DNA of 64,000 nt from Daphnia carinata. Taxonomy: Eukaryota; Arthropoda; Branchiopoda; Diplostraca; Daphniidae. Position numbers and translations under genes: made by a program. The stretch covers positions 3,595,679-3,659,678 of the forward strand of contig NC_081338.1 in NCBI RefSeq assembly GCF_022539665.2. Reading direction: 5' to 3'. Below, one piece after another: positions 36,001-50,719 of this stretch. Under the pieces are notes generated by a model that was given only the letters and a program-made list of their open reading frames with translations, was not told where the DNA came from and did not search any database. The stretch's first letter is position 1, and each line of letters opens with the position of its first letter.

Positions 36001-38777
36001 TTGTTTTCGTTTGTTCGCCATATCCTCGCCCTACCGTGACGCCGTCATATGCGCCTATCACGAAAAACCCTCGCAATTATTTTCAATGAATGGCTAATAA
36101 ATAAAGAGGACAACGAAAAAATTGAAAATCGTTATTCGATTGTTTGCTCTTGTTTTCGTGACAACGTGATGGCGGATAGGCATTTGAAAATAACGTGCGA
36201 TGTTGGTAAAAAAGAACTTCTGAACAGGTATTCAAGAGCCGTTGCCAAACGGCAGGGTTCCTTTTAATTCAATAAAAAAAAATTGGCCATGCATTTTTTC
36301 TATCGAAAATGGTGCGAGCTTAAAAACGGAATCCATATATACCTATTGAAGAAGATTGGCGTTAAACCGGTTTCGTTTCTTGCGACAAATCAAGAAGAGG
36401 CAAACAAGAAGAACCTGATTGAACGCTCGACCTGATAACACCTGCAAAAGTGGACGACGGAAGACGGAAGATCTGCCCCCTTCGAGACGGTTGATTGTCG
36501 GTCAATGACAACTGGTTCAAGTGAACAGAAATTGAGGTCGTCTTCTTAAGATGTTGCCAAGCCAACGACAATCTCGTCCATCTCGCCAGAGACGTTCACG
36601 TGTGTGACGAATAAAATCGAACAGGGTGGAGAGACATGTCCTCTTTTTTTTTATCCTCCGCTTTCGACATTAGTGACAACAATGGAGAAAACAATCGATT
36701 CCATTTCTTTCGAAATGGAAGTGAATCAAAATGGGAGATCAGAATTCCTATTATCTTTTCGCGGAGAGAAAAGAATAATAAATCTAAATAGATCAAATAT
36801 TGTGGGCAGCATAAAGCCAGCAAGGCGGAAAAGAAAACGTTGGCCCCGTTGCGTCTGCCGGGACGACACTCGTCTTGCACGTAGTATAACATGAAGTATG
36901 CATCGAAGTGACAACCTATCATCGCCATTCTATTCTATCTTGATTTCTTTTTTGTTTGTTTTTGTATCCTGACGTTCAACCTTCCTCGCATTTTGTTTCA
37001 CTACTTCCCTTCGGAGATCTTCTTCAGACCGATGTACACGTTCCATTCAATCTCGTGCGCACGAAGCTTATTTACATACGTTCTTTCTAATTTGTTTTTA
37101 AATTACGAACGCATGCAATTAAAAAGATAATTGTGTGTTTTAAGCGCCGCATTTATTGACCGCGCTCGTTCGACAGCGATTGAAAGATAGGCCTTTCATT
37201 GGGTTGATTACGGGTGTTAACCCGTTCAAACGAATCGGTCTGAACTTAAAAACAAATCAGGTCAGCTCGATTTGCAAGATATCTAAAAGAAGTTTGTGTT
37301 GATTCGACCCGTTTGGTAATGGTCCATATAAAAATATTGGCCTTTTGTTTGGCAACGGTTTGAAATCCCCTCTTTTGAGATAAGCTATTCACAACAAGCG
37401 TTTCAAGAACTTCTTTTTAATTCATTCCAAGATGTTTGTAGAGCACGGTTTAAGGAAAAAAAAAAAATACTTTCCTTTGTTTTGCCTTTTTTACATTTCG
37501 ATCGATACATTCCGTGTCACTGTCATCTAGAACTTCATCGGCGCACACTTGCTTTTTTAGCGGCGAAGAAGAGTCAGATCGTCTTTCAATTTCGATTGGG
37601 GGGGGGGGGGACGAGTTCTTATGGCTGTGTAGACATGCGATGGATTTTTCCCCTTATTTAGAAATATCCTGATTACATCTACCAAAAATGGTGGTAGAAA
37701 AAAAAAAAGAATGCGGTTGTACCACCGGGAGCACAAGACCTTGATAAGAAGGGTGTGTGTTTGCTTATTAATATTCAGCGATGAACTCTGCCGTGATAAC
37801 AGTTGAAATACGGAAGCGAGTGCAAAGAAACTGAGATTTTCAATTTTCTTAAATACAAAATTTCTTAGAATTTTAGGAAATCGAAAATTGGTGATTTTTC
37901 CCGGACGATTAGCACAAAATAATTATGAAGTTAAGAGCATGTAATTATTTCTCCGTGCATATTCGGATGGCATTTCATTTTGGAGAAGTTAAAAAAAAAA
38001 ATTTGATCAAATCTGGCAGCCAGAGCAAGGAATCAAAGAAAAAAACCCATTTGCCTTTACGCATTTTTGACGTGAATTCATCCGGTGGGCTGATCAATTG
38101 CTTCTTTGACGAGGACAAGTATTCGTTCTCCATCTTCTTTCCACAAATTTCTTTCAACGCTCATACGTTCCTCGAATAAAAAGGAAATCTCGTGCGCTCT
38201 ATATTTTTCGTGTATACGTACAGGGAAAGATATATAATATTTGCATTTTCTTTGTGTCGACGTGTTTATCATTTCAACGGCCTACGCGCTGTGCTCAGCG
38301 ATAATCAAACAGAAATATCAATTGCACGACAAACATTGCTAGCAACTACATTTCATTCATGAATTTCCTGTCGAGTACAAAGTATTGTTTTCTTCAGTCT
38401 TTTGTTTGCCTTCTAAATAAATACGTGAGGTTATTCAATGGGGCTGAGATAGGACGTAGACATTTCACATTTAATATAAAGTCATAGTTTAAAATTTGGC
38501 CAAAACATGATACCCTGTGCGCTTCAGATTTCGCAAAAATGCAAATCACGAACATTTACAATGTGTTACATTATTAACAGGCTTTCCCGTTCGAACTATT
38601 TTTTCATTTAATATCCAAAATAGAAAAACTAGTTTTTGTTTTCCATAAAATAAAACATATCACAACAGCTGTTTTGCCCATAAAAAAAAAACAAAACAAA
38701 GTAAATTGCTTGAACGCAAAAAAATATATATGATTTAGAAAGCAGCATCACATTGCACAGTTGGCATGCAAATCGAA
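33034..38777. other. 5.7-kb spacer: cadherin upstream region and 3' flank of opsin copy 1
   Basis: Very A/T-rich with many homopolymer runs, a CA microsatellite at 33679-33697, polypyrimidine stretches at 34960-35160 and a G-run near 37601-37612. It probably contains cadherin 5' UTR exons and regulatory DNA. No open frame here has family resemblance or convincing splice partners. Confidence 0.5.
33679..33697. repeat. CA dinucleotide microsatellite
   Basis: About nine to ten uninterrupted CA units in the spacer upstream of the cadherin. Confidence 0.85.
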
Positions 38778-41700
38778 TCACGGAGAAATGAGCGGGCAAG
38801 ACATGGAATTAGATCTGCAACCTTCGCTTGCCAGTTTGACATCGAAAATCATGGACTGTTGGCGATGCCGTTCAATCGATCGGCTCATGAACGTGTTCCT
38901 CTGTAAGAAACCGACGTTCGTTACGGATCGTGCCGCTGATAAACACGGAGAAGCCGATCGGTTAAACTTGGGGAAATGCAGAGGCGAAGCGATGCGCCTT
39001 TTCACTTTCTTGCTGCTCGATAAATGACAATCGTCGATCACCACTGGCCGGGCAGGTAGAGCAACGAACAGCGGACCATTTTCAATCAACTGAGCCGTTA
39101 AATCTCCAATGGATCTGAGTGCCGTTGGTTTCTTGCGACGGTTTCCCTTTTCTCCGCTGGCGATGCCCTGGAGCAGATCCGACTCGGACAATCGCCTCGT
39201 CGCTTCTGTGCTTTGCTGGCCTTTGTTCTTCTCATCGACAGTCATCGCGGACGACGGGTAAAGCACTTGCCTTCCGTCGCTAACAATCCACGGCTGACGG
39301 CATTTTTCGGCCCATTGTTTGCCATCGTTTAGCAAATAAACGGCGTCGGCCCGCATCACGGGCGTCCAGCACCTGTAAACATTTTCACGACAGCTGCTCC
39401 CTCTTGTAAGAGTCTCTGAACTACCTGCTGTTGTCTTCAGGTGATTCTTGTTCCACATTACGGTCGCCAAACTCATCGCTATAATTTCCAAGAAAATGTA
39501 TGATTTCTATGATTGAATTACGAAGCTGTGGAGTTCTGACGCAACACTTGAAACGCAGTCGCAACTGACGAGCAGCGCTACATCTCAATTATTTCGAACA
39601 CACAAAGGGCCTACGCAGAGGTTGATTGTGTGCTGCATGCGACAACAACAACAACAAAAAAAAGAAACGGGACGCACGTGCTCAAGAACAATCTTATTGA
39701 TGTCTAAGTGCCACCCCTCGCGATGGGTGTAAAGAGATTTGCGCAAGATTGTCACGTACGCCCAAAATCGCAAATCTATTTCGCTCGCTTGATAGGCTTA
39801 AGGAGGTTTTGAAATTTTTGTTCAATTAAAAAAAAAACAACCCCAATACGTATCCACTAATTGATCGAATTCAAAGGAAATAACGTTTACCTCTTTTAGG
39901 ATGACTGCATGCGCGGTGCATTGTCTCCGCCGATTGTGAGATGGCCGGAATGTTTGCGCTTAGCGACGGAGACGTGACGTGGTTGATTTCGTTAATCGAT
40001 CGGTGCGTGTCGCTGTCGAGCTCGGATGCATTCCTGACAGATTTGGCCCACGAAACAGCCGCCGAACTGGTGTGAAGGGACTGGCTGCGGAGCTGCTGAC
40101 GCGTAGCCGTGTGACGTAATGCGGCTGTCACCATCACGAGCGTCGTGGCTCCGTGCGGATGGGCTTTATTGGTCGCGGCGCCTCGTTGAACGCAGCCGTT
40201 GTTGCTGCTCTCAACGAAGCTGTTGTGCTGCAAAATCTGGCGGACGGAAGAGCGGAATTGCGGATGCGAAAATCCGTAGAGCAGCGGATCGAAAACGATT
40301 GCCGTTTTGGCCAGGAACGCGGGGATGGACGTTGCCATCGGCGAGAGTTCGAATTGGCCATATTCATCCGCTGGACCGAACTGGCCGATAAGACTGACGA
40401 TGGCGTAAGGTGTCCAGGCCGTGTAGCAGAGCATGGCCAGCGATAAAAGGATCATGGCCGTACGCACGTCCGTTTGCCTGCGCCGTTTGCGGAACGACGT
40501 TATGGCCGTGCTGAACGGCGATTTGACATGACTGGACATAATCATGCGAGTCATTTCCTTGGAAGAGCGCACGATAAACCGGAAAATGGCCACGTAACAG
40601 AACGTCAAAACAGAGACGGGCAAGACGAATCCAAAGAAGAGGAGATACAAATAGTAGAGCCGATTGGAGAGCGTCCGCGTCGTGTAATCCCACGAACAAG
40701 TCACTAAAACGCCTTCCGGTTCGTAAGAGGACCATCCCAGGAGCCAGGGGGGAGCCACAAGAGCGGCACAGTGAAGCCAAATAGCCACGCAAGCCTATAT
40801 GCAAAGAAAAACAAAATCATTCGTTTAGAAACAAACAAACAAACAATTCTTTGTTGCGATCAGTTTGTCTTTGATTGAACGCTATGCAAATTTTTTTTAA
40901 TGGGGCCGCGGTCGTTCTGGCAAAGTTTCGAAACCGAAAAGCGCAACTTCGTTTTGTCGAATACTTAAAAGCTATGCATTTAAATGAGTTACAGCTTGTT
41001 AGCGTCCGTTGTTGTTGTTGTTTTAGGAACCTCCGGAGTATTTTCACGGAAACTTTTAACATGTCCCTCCGTTTAGTTGGACGAATAACATTCAGCAAAT
41101 AAAAGGGACAAGTACCGCAAGTGATTGTCAAAACAGTTACGACTTTAAAAGGGAAGTAAAAAGTCAAGTTCCAACTTCCCAAAGTGGGTTGGAAAATCGA
41201 TTTCTGTTTGGCCTCGTGAACTTTCCCTATTTGGAACGTCTATTAGTTTTCCTTCTTTTATCAGCAAAATTTCAGCTCATAGCACAGATCGATTGTCGAG
41301 CTGTTCAGCGTACGGGACCGTGACAATGAAAATGCATATACAAGGAACAATTTGCGTATATAGAAAAAAGGGAATTCGGAGCATTTCTGCCATTTGCATT
41401 GCTATCCAATGAACTGCGAATCACTCTCCCCTCATAAAATGAATTAAGATTTGTATTTTAAAAAAAAAGGTATACCTTTTGCGCTTGACATCGAGTGATG
41501 CGCCATCGGGCCACGGCTGGACGGCAGCTGCTGGACGTGATCACGATGTAGCGTTCGCACGCTATGGCCGATAAAGTTACAATGCTGTTGAGTCCAAAGA
41601 ATCCGATGCCAGTAGCGTACAAATTGCAGCCTTTAAAATAGTTAAAAATAAAAAACATAAGGATAGAAGAATCATCATTGGCAACAACATGTATCACAAT

Positions 41701-43455
41701 GGCAACAGCTTTGAGTTTCCAGTTAGGCCCAGGTGATATGCGCAAAAATGTATTAATAGACACTATAGCTTATTCTTAGTTCTTTTTCCTTGCAAACGTG
41801 AAAGCACAGTGGAATAGGATTGTAAAAAGAGTCCGTGTGATGGACAGCTAGAGACCTCGATTACTCATTCATTTGAAGTCGATATTCGATTAGAACACAT
41901 AGAATACTAAATTTGTCTGTCGCGACGTCCAATACGGAAATACGAATGCCAATTATTGACGACACAGAAATAGGTGGAAGTTGTGCAAGGTTATGTTTAG
42001 CTTACCAGTTTTGCCAAACGACCAACGGCCACGATAGGACGAGTAAACGGCCATTGGGTGAATGAGACACGAGATGAAATCACAGGCAGTCAAATTGATG
42101 ACTAAGACGTTGGCGGGAGTCCTAAGCCTTTTAAATCTGCACGTCGGTGCGTGAATACAACATTAATAGGATACATAGCCGCACACACAATTATAGGTAA
42201 ACTGTAATGAATAAATTAAATGCGATATTGAAGGTGCTTTTGCTCACTTTAATTAAACAATGAAACCTAAGTTATTTAGAAATTAACTGCTTAGGGAGAT
42301 TGGGCTATGTATAACTTAAAATGTTAATGAGCAATGAAAGATGCAAATATAGACTATCATCGGCTATATGTACAGGCTTGAACAAAGTGTTTGGAACTCC
42401 CCTTTCATCATTCACGTATTACGAAATAGACTCCTTTGAGATTTACATAATTTTACCTTAATTTTCGATGAATTTAAGCAAACACACCGATGGGCTATTT
42501 TTACATATTCTCCTTGAAAGTGGAAATCTAGAGCGCGATGGCTCTATATCCTCAATTCAAAGCCATCCCCTTTATTAGCAAACGTGTGAATCCAAGCATT
42601 GGAACGTTTCTATTATTTATGTACTTACAAGCTCAATTCTTCTCTATTGCGTTCAATTTTTTTGGACGTCCCACACAATTTACGCCCCCGCAAATCCCGC
42701 AATATTAAATTATCGCAACATGAATCGTCTCAGCCATTTTTGCAACTGAACAAACTAGATGCCCTCACGCATACTTTTGAATTACCCATTTATCTTATAA
42801 CTATTTGAGTTCGATTCCTCTTTTCCGCATGTCTTACACACGTAAATCCGATGTTACCTTCAATACCATAGCCTTGGAAATAAAGCCCGGCAACGGATGA
42901 TTAACAAACATCGTTAAACGAAAGAAGCTTACGTCAATTTTTCGCCTCCATAGCAGATAAACTTAGTTAATTAATCAGTGTTGCCTGCTTTCCCCCTCTT
43001 AATCATTAAACACAGCTCAACTTCCCAGACTTCTTTGCCCCTGTCCCTTTCTTATTACCTCTTCATCGGAAATAAATGATAAAGTATGCCCCCTTATTTT
43101 CCCGTGTGTTAATTAACTGAAAAGGAAATTACCTGGAAAAAATGTAGAGAATGGTTGCGTTAGCTATCAATCCGAAGACGACGACAAGACTTAAGATGAC
43201 GCTCAGAGTCACGTAGACTTCACGCGGGACGGCGCCTTGTTCGAGCCATTGACGCTGTTTGGCTGTCCACAACGACTCGTCCCACTCGTCCCAATCGCCA
43301 ATAGAAATCGATGAATAAATCAAAGATGATTCATTGTTATAAGTGTTTTTTTCTTGATTAATGCGGTGACCACCAGTGCCCATCGAATGGCAGTCACTGA
43401 CGAAATTGTTAGCCACGCTCCGATTCATAACGAAGAGCGACCACAGTGACGTCAT
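38778..43455 (-). CDS. Opsin (arthropsin-like), copy 1, long cytoplasmic tail
   Basis: Retinal-binding photoreceptor GPCR. Five frame-consistent exons: 43133-43455, 42006-42136, 41476-41630, 39891-40794 and 38778-39478, about 737 residues. Evidence for an opsin: chromophore Lys in TM7 (PAFLAKTAIVFDPLLY), Cys pair for the extracellular disulfide (GCNLY and VTCSWDY), the PEG glutamate in loop 2 at the E181 counterion position, Tyr at the E113 site, ERY at the end of TM3, WTPYAIVSLIGQFGP in TM6, and SHPQFR after TM7. NPxxY is DPLLY. The N-terminus is acidic with Asn glycosylation sites. The tail after SHPQFR runs to more than 350 residues, far longer than normal opsins, and ends SCPLISP. Class assignment to arthropsins is inference. 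Confidence 0.87.
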
Positions 43456-46400
43456 TCTTCACAGAACTTTCAGCTGACATAACAAGAGAAATAAGAAAAA
43501 TGAATTGTTTATTTTAAAAGGGTAAAGTCTAGCTTTTCTTTTGTTTCTTTTACCTTTTTGATGTGGGCAACTTGCTCGGGAAATGTTCAAAGATGGACAA
43601 GAATCGGTGGTACAGTTGAGTCACGCAGTACGATGGTAGTCCCGGTGAGAAATGGACTCGTATTCCATCCGAATATTCATGGCATCATCCGGAACGTATT
43701 GCCCAGCAACTGGTTGTTTGGCGTCTGTGTGCTTCTCTGAAGAACAATAGAAGACGACTTAACTGTTATTAAATTAAGGCACGTACTAAGCTCTTAATGC
43801 TTTCAGTAATCCATTGTTCGACGACAGCAAGGATTGGTTACAAGTTTCCGCAATAAACTATCCGTTGCGGTACATTAGTCTTGTTGGTTACATTTAGAAA
43901 GGTGGGAGGGGAGGGGGGGGAGGACAAAAGAACTTCTTTTATTTGACAAGTATGGGGGTGTATACTTTGCCAATCTCTATGTTTATAGGTGACACTATCT
44001 AATGGATACGTGACGTTGTCCATGAGCGGCCTTTACGGTGCCTTTACAGGTGCACAAGGTCTCAAATGCACTCGAGTTTACCTGTCAAATGTCTTCCCGT
44101 TTCTCAAGGTTCATTTTCTTTGTAAAGGAACATTATTCTTTAAATGACCAAGTAGATTTTCGTTTTCATGCATGTGCCAACATTTTGCATAATTCAATTG
44201 AGTACAAGAAAAGAAAAAAAAAGACTCACATTTTTCAATCTAAAAAACTGATGATATTTTTAACCTTCAATCCATTTGAATAGCAAACATCACATTCAAA
44301 ATTCACTTGTGCGCTGCCAGAGGTGATCATTACAAGCAACGGCACACTGGATCGAGAACAAAAATTTTCCCCAGAAATTCGGCGAAGTAATGGCACGAAT
44401 TCTCTTTGCCAAAAACGCCCCCACAAAAAAAAAGAACGTCCTACACCTGAGGGATCGCGTGACAGACTACCTAATGTCTCCTCTCCCCTTTTTGGTTAAA
44501 TAGATTGTCCGAGTTTACATTTTCTTTGCCTTCCTTATTTCTCTTTAAAAGCATTTTTCTTTTTTCCAAGGACAAAAACAAAAAATCAAATGGTATCCAT
44601 ATTTTTTTTTTTTGGCTAGCAATTTGTTGCGCATATCCGTTACGCTGTTGGCTATATACATAAATAAAAGTTAAGTGTCTGTTGCCTAAAGAAAGACATC
44701 CAACACCTCACGGCACACACACTAGAAAATGAACATCCTTAAAATGGTGGGATACATAATAACTCACCGACCTTTCGCTATGCGTTCTATATGGCAAAAA
44801 AAGAAGGATGCTATCAATCTTATCAAAGATAATAAGACACTTAATGGACGGTTATAGCAGAGAGAGAAGATAACCTACTGTTGCTGAAGCTCGGAGTAAG
44901 TATGGCACGTATTGGCTGCCAGAGTTGAACCTTTTATAGCATCGTTTTTCGAAGCCAGCGATGGAGGAGCTCACACACGAAAAATGTGTATTATAACAGG
45001 TCGGTGTATGGCTTATTACTGTTGAGAAGGGTGTGTGGCGAAACGCGTCTGCGCATCCCGTCACTTCCGCGGCATTCCTTCGCTTTTTCTTTGTGTCAAC
45101 AAAGAGATGAAAGAAAAAAAAAGAAGATACTTGAAAAGCAAGACGCTTACTGCGAAGAGCAATTGTAAATAGATCGCAGGTGTAGCGACTGCTATTTTGC
45201 ATATACGAGCGATGAATAGCGCAAGTTGGCCTCGAAGTTTCATCAAGTTCCTTCTAGATTTGTAAGCAAATACTATGCTGTTATCTAAACATCCATTACG
45301 TGATACGTTTACAATTAGAACGAGGCTTAGATCACATATGGCAACACGATTTTTGTTAAGGGAATGGAGGCACGCGTAACGACGACGTTATTTAGCTCAG
45401 ATCAATCTCTCTCAATTTGCGATCTAATGAATGATGCGAGGCGATTAGATCTAATATCACGTCTAATTGGGTATGTATCGCAATCAAAAGAATGAGTGAC
45501 TATTGGTTCGCGTATTTCCATTTATAGAATCCAGTACATCCCACCTACCATTCACTAATAGCATTACTGCTATATTTAACTCCTAAAGGATCCAAGTCAA
45601 TCAGTCTATATATCAATATATCTGTGCGCCAACAGCTTTAATGTGTAACCAACTGTATATTCTATATTGTGCTGTACCACTTGTGATGTAACTAAAACAA
45701 GGAGCTCTTCAGACGGGCTGCGATTGATTTTGATGGATTTGCTATACATCAATAAAGATATACAGTAGCCCAACTTATACAGTCGAGTAGGGCTCTCGGA
45801 GCTCTGCAATCATTTTGCCAAAATCTGTATGAGCAAATCCGCTTATGCGTGATAGTTAATTGCTTGCTCACGGATACGCAAGTCTAATAGGTCACCCTTT
45901 TTTTAGATTGCATACATTCTTCTTTAATTGGCATGCGGTCTACGCAGAGATGGCAGATTAGTTTTCCTTTTTGAAAAAAAAATCAATCACGAAAATCAAT
46001 TTGTTTACCAGGCAACGTAAAGACTACGCCCACGTATTGCCACGATCTTATTTTAGCCTTTTCTCTTGATTAAACTATTTCACCGATGCCTGTTCTCATC
46101 ATCCTCATCATCAGATGATGATCCACAATAATAGCCAACAAAAAAAAAAAAAAAACCAAAGGAAGACAATTTGAAAGGCCGTTATTTTTGGTCCAAAAAT
46201 ATGAGACTCACGTGCTCATTCCACGTGATGCGACCGAAAGTACAATGACATCTAAATTTTTTAAACGCCGTAGCATTTATTTTTTAATCTCCAGGTCTCT
46301 ATAGAAAACGAATAAAGCCAAACAAAATCTCCCGGCACGCCCATTTTTCCAATTGAGCGTGACGTCGCAACCAATATAACGATCACGGCATATACACGCA

Positions 46401-49400
46401 ATATAGACAGAAGTTTGGCTGACAAATGTTGCGTTTGGATGCTGGTGTCTTGCCAACCACTAAACACAGCCGTACACACACACACACATGCGTCACCGAC
46501 TGCTGACGTTTCAGGTGCGTGTCGTGCAACGTGCTTTGCTAACCCGTACACGCTCACGCCGCGTGCGTTGTTGATTCACGTCTAATTCAATTACAAGTAG
46601 AAGATACAAATGTGCAAAAATAGCATTGCTTATTTAGACAGTTATTGAGATGCTTCCGTTGTTTGTAGATGTTCCTTGATAAGGGCATATATGGTTTGTT
46701 ATATACAGTGAGGGGTTATAGGAGAACATTTTTGATTGAATTTTTCTATAGGCGTCAGGGCAAATTGAAGACGGACGCGAGCGTTGTGAGAAGAAAATTA
46801 AATTCGAATACTGACTGCGTCGTTTCGCCTGTTTGATGTTATTGGTGTTGAAGGTGCGCAAAGAGTTAGCTCCCGGAAGTCCATTTAACTATAAGGCTAT
46901 AGTAGATATACAAGAGCCTGAAGTTACATGAATCAAAAGCAAGATGATTCCTTATTTTCTAATGTGCTATCATAGATACAATTTACCGTCTGCTTCCCAC
47001 CCCCATTATATCCCATCTCTTTGCAAACTCCATGCAAGAAAGTTTATTGCCAACTGAGGGATTCAAACTTTTCTTTGAAAACATGGCCTTCACTCTTGAA
47101 TTGGGAAAAATACAGTATGTATAACAGAACCCCTTTTTGGAGTAAATCGGCAATGCTAATGATCTTCAATATTTCCGCGAGTTATAGGATCTTAACTTTA
47201 TTGAAAAGCGTTTCACCTTGACATTATTTACCACTATACCACGGATGGTTGCGTGCTGAATCTCGAATCAGTGCAGAGAAGAAGGCGGTACAAAAGGAAA
47301 CTTGTGCCCACATGGCGGATGATTTTTTGAAGCAACGTGACAAACAAATCACGTTACGATATTCGTGTAGACATCTTATACTTTGTGCTCATCCTCCTCA
47401 TGTCATGAAATGTCATCAAGTATAAACGTGCTAGTATCTTGGCATTTGATTGATTCACCAGGACAACGGCCGAACAGCAAGAGAAAGAAATAAAATTCAA
47501 AGCAAAATTAAAAATGATTCACTGTCATGTCTTATTCATTCGTTTTAATCGTCGGAATGTTTATGCATAACTTTCCCGTTCGAAGGTGTTGCGAGTACAA
47601 GAAGATCGCGTGTATAGGGAAGTGGATGATGAAGTGATATACATGGCTGCGATTTTTTGTTTTATTTCACAAATATAGGGACCGCAAGTCATGTCAGAGC
47701 CAGCCAAAGTGATTAGGGTGAATCGCTTCTCACGCGCTCTATATCGAATGAAGATAACGAGATCGCTATAGGTACAAACCACATATAGGAGTTTGCAGCA
47801 GCCAAACTTCTTTTCTGTTATATACAAATTGATGCGGCTTCTCTCGCAGCACGTTTTGGCCATAAAAGAACTTTTACACCTGATTATCACGTGGATTCAT
47901 CGCCAAGTCCTTTTTATCGTCAATCATTTCCAAGAAATCAACTATACACACATGCAAGAAGGCGAAGAAAAAAAAAAAGGGGGGGGGGGGAAATTGTATC
48001 AACAAGAGCGAAAATCAAAATAGCAACCTTCTGAATATTGATCAGTTGGACAGACGTGCCTAAAAAAGCAAAATCAAATCAAGTAATGCTGAACGGAAAT
48101 GAGATAATGCGGAGGATAGTGAATACGTGCAGAAAACAATGATACACATATCCCAAGGCTGAGGACATATATATACACAGTCAGATAATAATAAGATCTA
48201 TAATATTCACTATAATAAATGTATCATTTATCAAATATTTGTTTCTTTTATTTTTTTTTTTGAATGAAAAGGGATTACTTCTATTACTAAACGTAGTGCC
48301 TATGCGCGAAGATCAAAAAGCTATAATATGATTTGCAATGGTATTCACCCATCTCGTTATCATTATTGTTTTCTTGCAACTGCTTTTCCTTTCCTTTTAT
48401 CGTTTGCTTCAATCGTTAATGATGACGTCAATAGCATCGTATGTATATTTATAGATATTATAACGAGTGTAGACCACAAGAAGAGAGCCACATCATTTCT
48501 CGTGGTTCAATTCTTTCATGCAATTATAGAAAGGGAATCGACGAAACTTCGTAAACTCTGTAAAGGGTAACCAGCCGGCTGACAGACGTATCCATTCACA
48601 AAAATAGAAGGCAAAAATAAAAGAATAAAAAAAATAGTAGATCAAACTATTAGAATTTATGCTAATATCGTTCGGGAACACATTTCATATAAAGAGTGGA
48701 CATCAGCCGGGCACCAACATTTCAGCCTCGGATAGCCATCTGTTGGCTTTCACGTTGAAAACAGAAAGGTGGTCGATGACACAGTTTTATATATAAACAT
48801 GCAAGCCCATTCGATGTAACAATACACGTTGAATGCGAACGATGTTCGTTTAGCAGCAGCTAACTTGCAATCCTATTAGACGAATGATACACCACACAAC
48901 ATGAATAGCTTGTAACAATAAGCCTGTAAGAGTACGATGGGTCTTCGTACATATACGTATAGATCATCTTTATCATGTTTTAGCGTCACAACGGCAATCG
49001 ATACACGTATAAGCCTGTGACACAGATTTGCCATCCTCTATCGCTACAAGCTTTTCTGCTTTCTTTTATTTCTCAATCTGGTTATCTTATGTGTCTTTCG
49101 CTTTTTTCTTATGTCGGAAGCTTATTTCTATAAGACAAAACAAAAAGGAGAGGAGAGAACAAATCGATTCTTGCAATTCTAGACGTCTTTCTTTGGAAAG
49201 AGTCAATAAGGCTTTCTTCATTTCTTGTTCAGACATGGCAAGGTTGTGTCCAATGTCGCCGCAATGGCATAAGTTTGCAGCTATTGCATAACAGGCAAAC
49301 TTAGCATGCAGTTGCCACATACATTTTAAAACATTTTTCATAAGCTTCCGTTAGACTTTAGTTCAAATGGCGTTTAGTTAGAAGTTTTTAAACTCTGTTT

Positions 49401-50719
49401 CTAGTGTTTGAGATATTTAAATAAGGCGGTTTCAACGTTATTCGTTTTACTTGTACGAAGAATGTAAACCTAAAATGTTTAATCTCATTGTCTGCAACAA
49501 TTTTTAAAATATCTGATGAAATATTTTACTTTGGAGACATGGCTGTGTATATCGAAAAAAAAGGGGAGAAGTGGGACTCTTCTGATACAGTTAATCGAAT
49601 CTACTGTCTACCAAAGCTACTGGCAAAGTGTCATTTTTGCAAGAACAACGAGAAAAACAAGAAAACTCTTGCGCTATTAGAAAAGTCCTTCAACTTGTGT
49701 GACATAGAGAAATGAAAGAACTGATTGCCGCTCAAGTTATACAAGAACGTAATACGTAAACGAACTTTGCGTCGGAATTGCGTATTCTATATTGCCATAA
49801 CATTATATAGGGGCATCATAGGCAGTGTCACAACTTTTGAAATATCAACGTATACACATTGTGAAAACATATGTCGAGTTTTGATGAATGTCGCAAATTG
49901 AAATTGTACACAAGTACATTTTATGCATGAATTCATTTTCCATTTCAAGTGATTTTTTTTGTTTTTTTTTTTAATGAAGAATGGACGTGGTCCGTGCATC
50001 GTACAAGATCACTCCGGTTTGTAACCGTTCCATATATTGTCTTTGATTCTTTGTTTTATCAACCTGAAATGAACGACGGGTCCACGTTACAACCCTGTGA
50101 ATAACAATCCATAAGTGCGGATTGCTCGGAATAAAAACGTTAAATGTCTTGTTATTAAAGTACAATACGTAAGATGTTAAGTACATTGGGATACCTGCGG
50201 TGTATAGGCTACAGGATTTGCCCCATGCTTTTTCGAAACGAAATGGAATACACAATTAGTATATTTTAACCGCTTCGCTACAATTCTGCTATACGCGGGG
50301 ATCTAAATGATTGACGTTTGAGCTGTCTTGATAAATAATTGGTCTAAACACGCTATTTATTAGAATTATTCCTAATCATTAACGATCTCCATTTATAACG
50401 CAATGATATTTATTTTCGTTAGAAACAAGATTAGTTGATATATTAAAAAAAACAATAGGCGGGCTTCTCTCCGCTGATATTCTAAACATGGGGGGTGTGC
50501 GTTGGGCTTTCAACACCGCCACGTATTAACTGGACGTAACAATATCAATAAAAAAACTATACTATATAAGTGGTAAACGCAATAACAAATCGACTCGTCA
50601 AATCACAGCAATCCCAAGACAATATTTGGTTCTCTATATCAACAATAGGGAATGATGTCATGAATGATTCATTAAACCATCCAATGTTTCTTTTCCCCCA
50701 GCTAACCCATTTCTATTTT
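43456..50719. other. 7.3-kb spacer between the two opsin copies
   Basis: It should carry the promoter and any 5' UTR exons of copy 1 and the 3' flank of copy 2. I see no coding exon; the longest open stretches (46261-46557, 47561-47890, 49028-49291) lack recognisable families. G- and A-homopolymers occur near 43911-43920, 46140-46156 and 47980-47991. Confidence 0.5.

Noticed and set aside
40119-40707. Several plus-strand open frames over the opsin copy 1 main exon
   Set aside because: Antisense shadows of a GC-rich coding exon; the minus-strand frame carries all opsin motifs.
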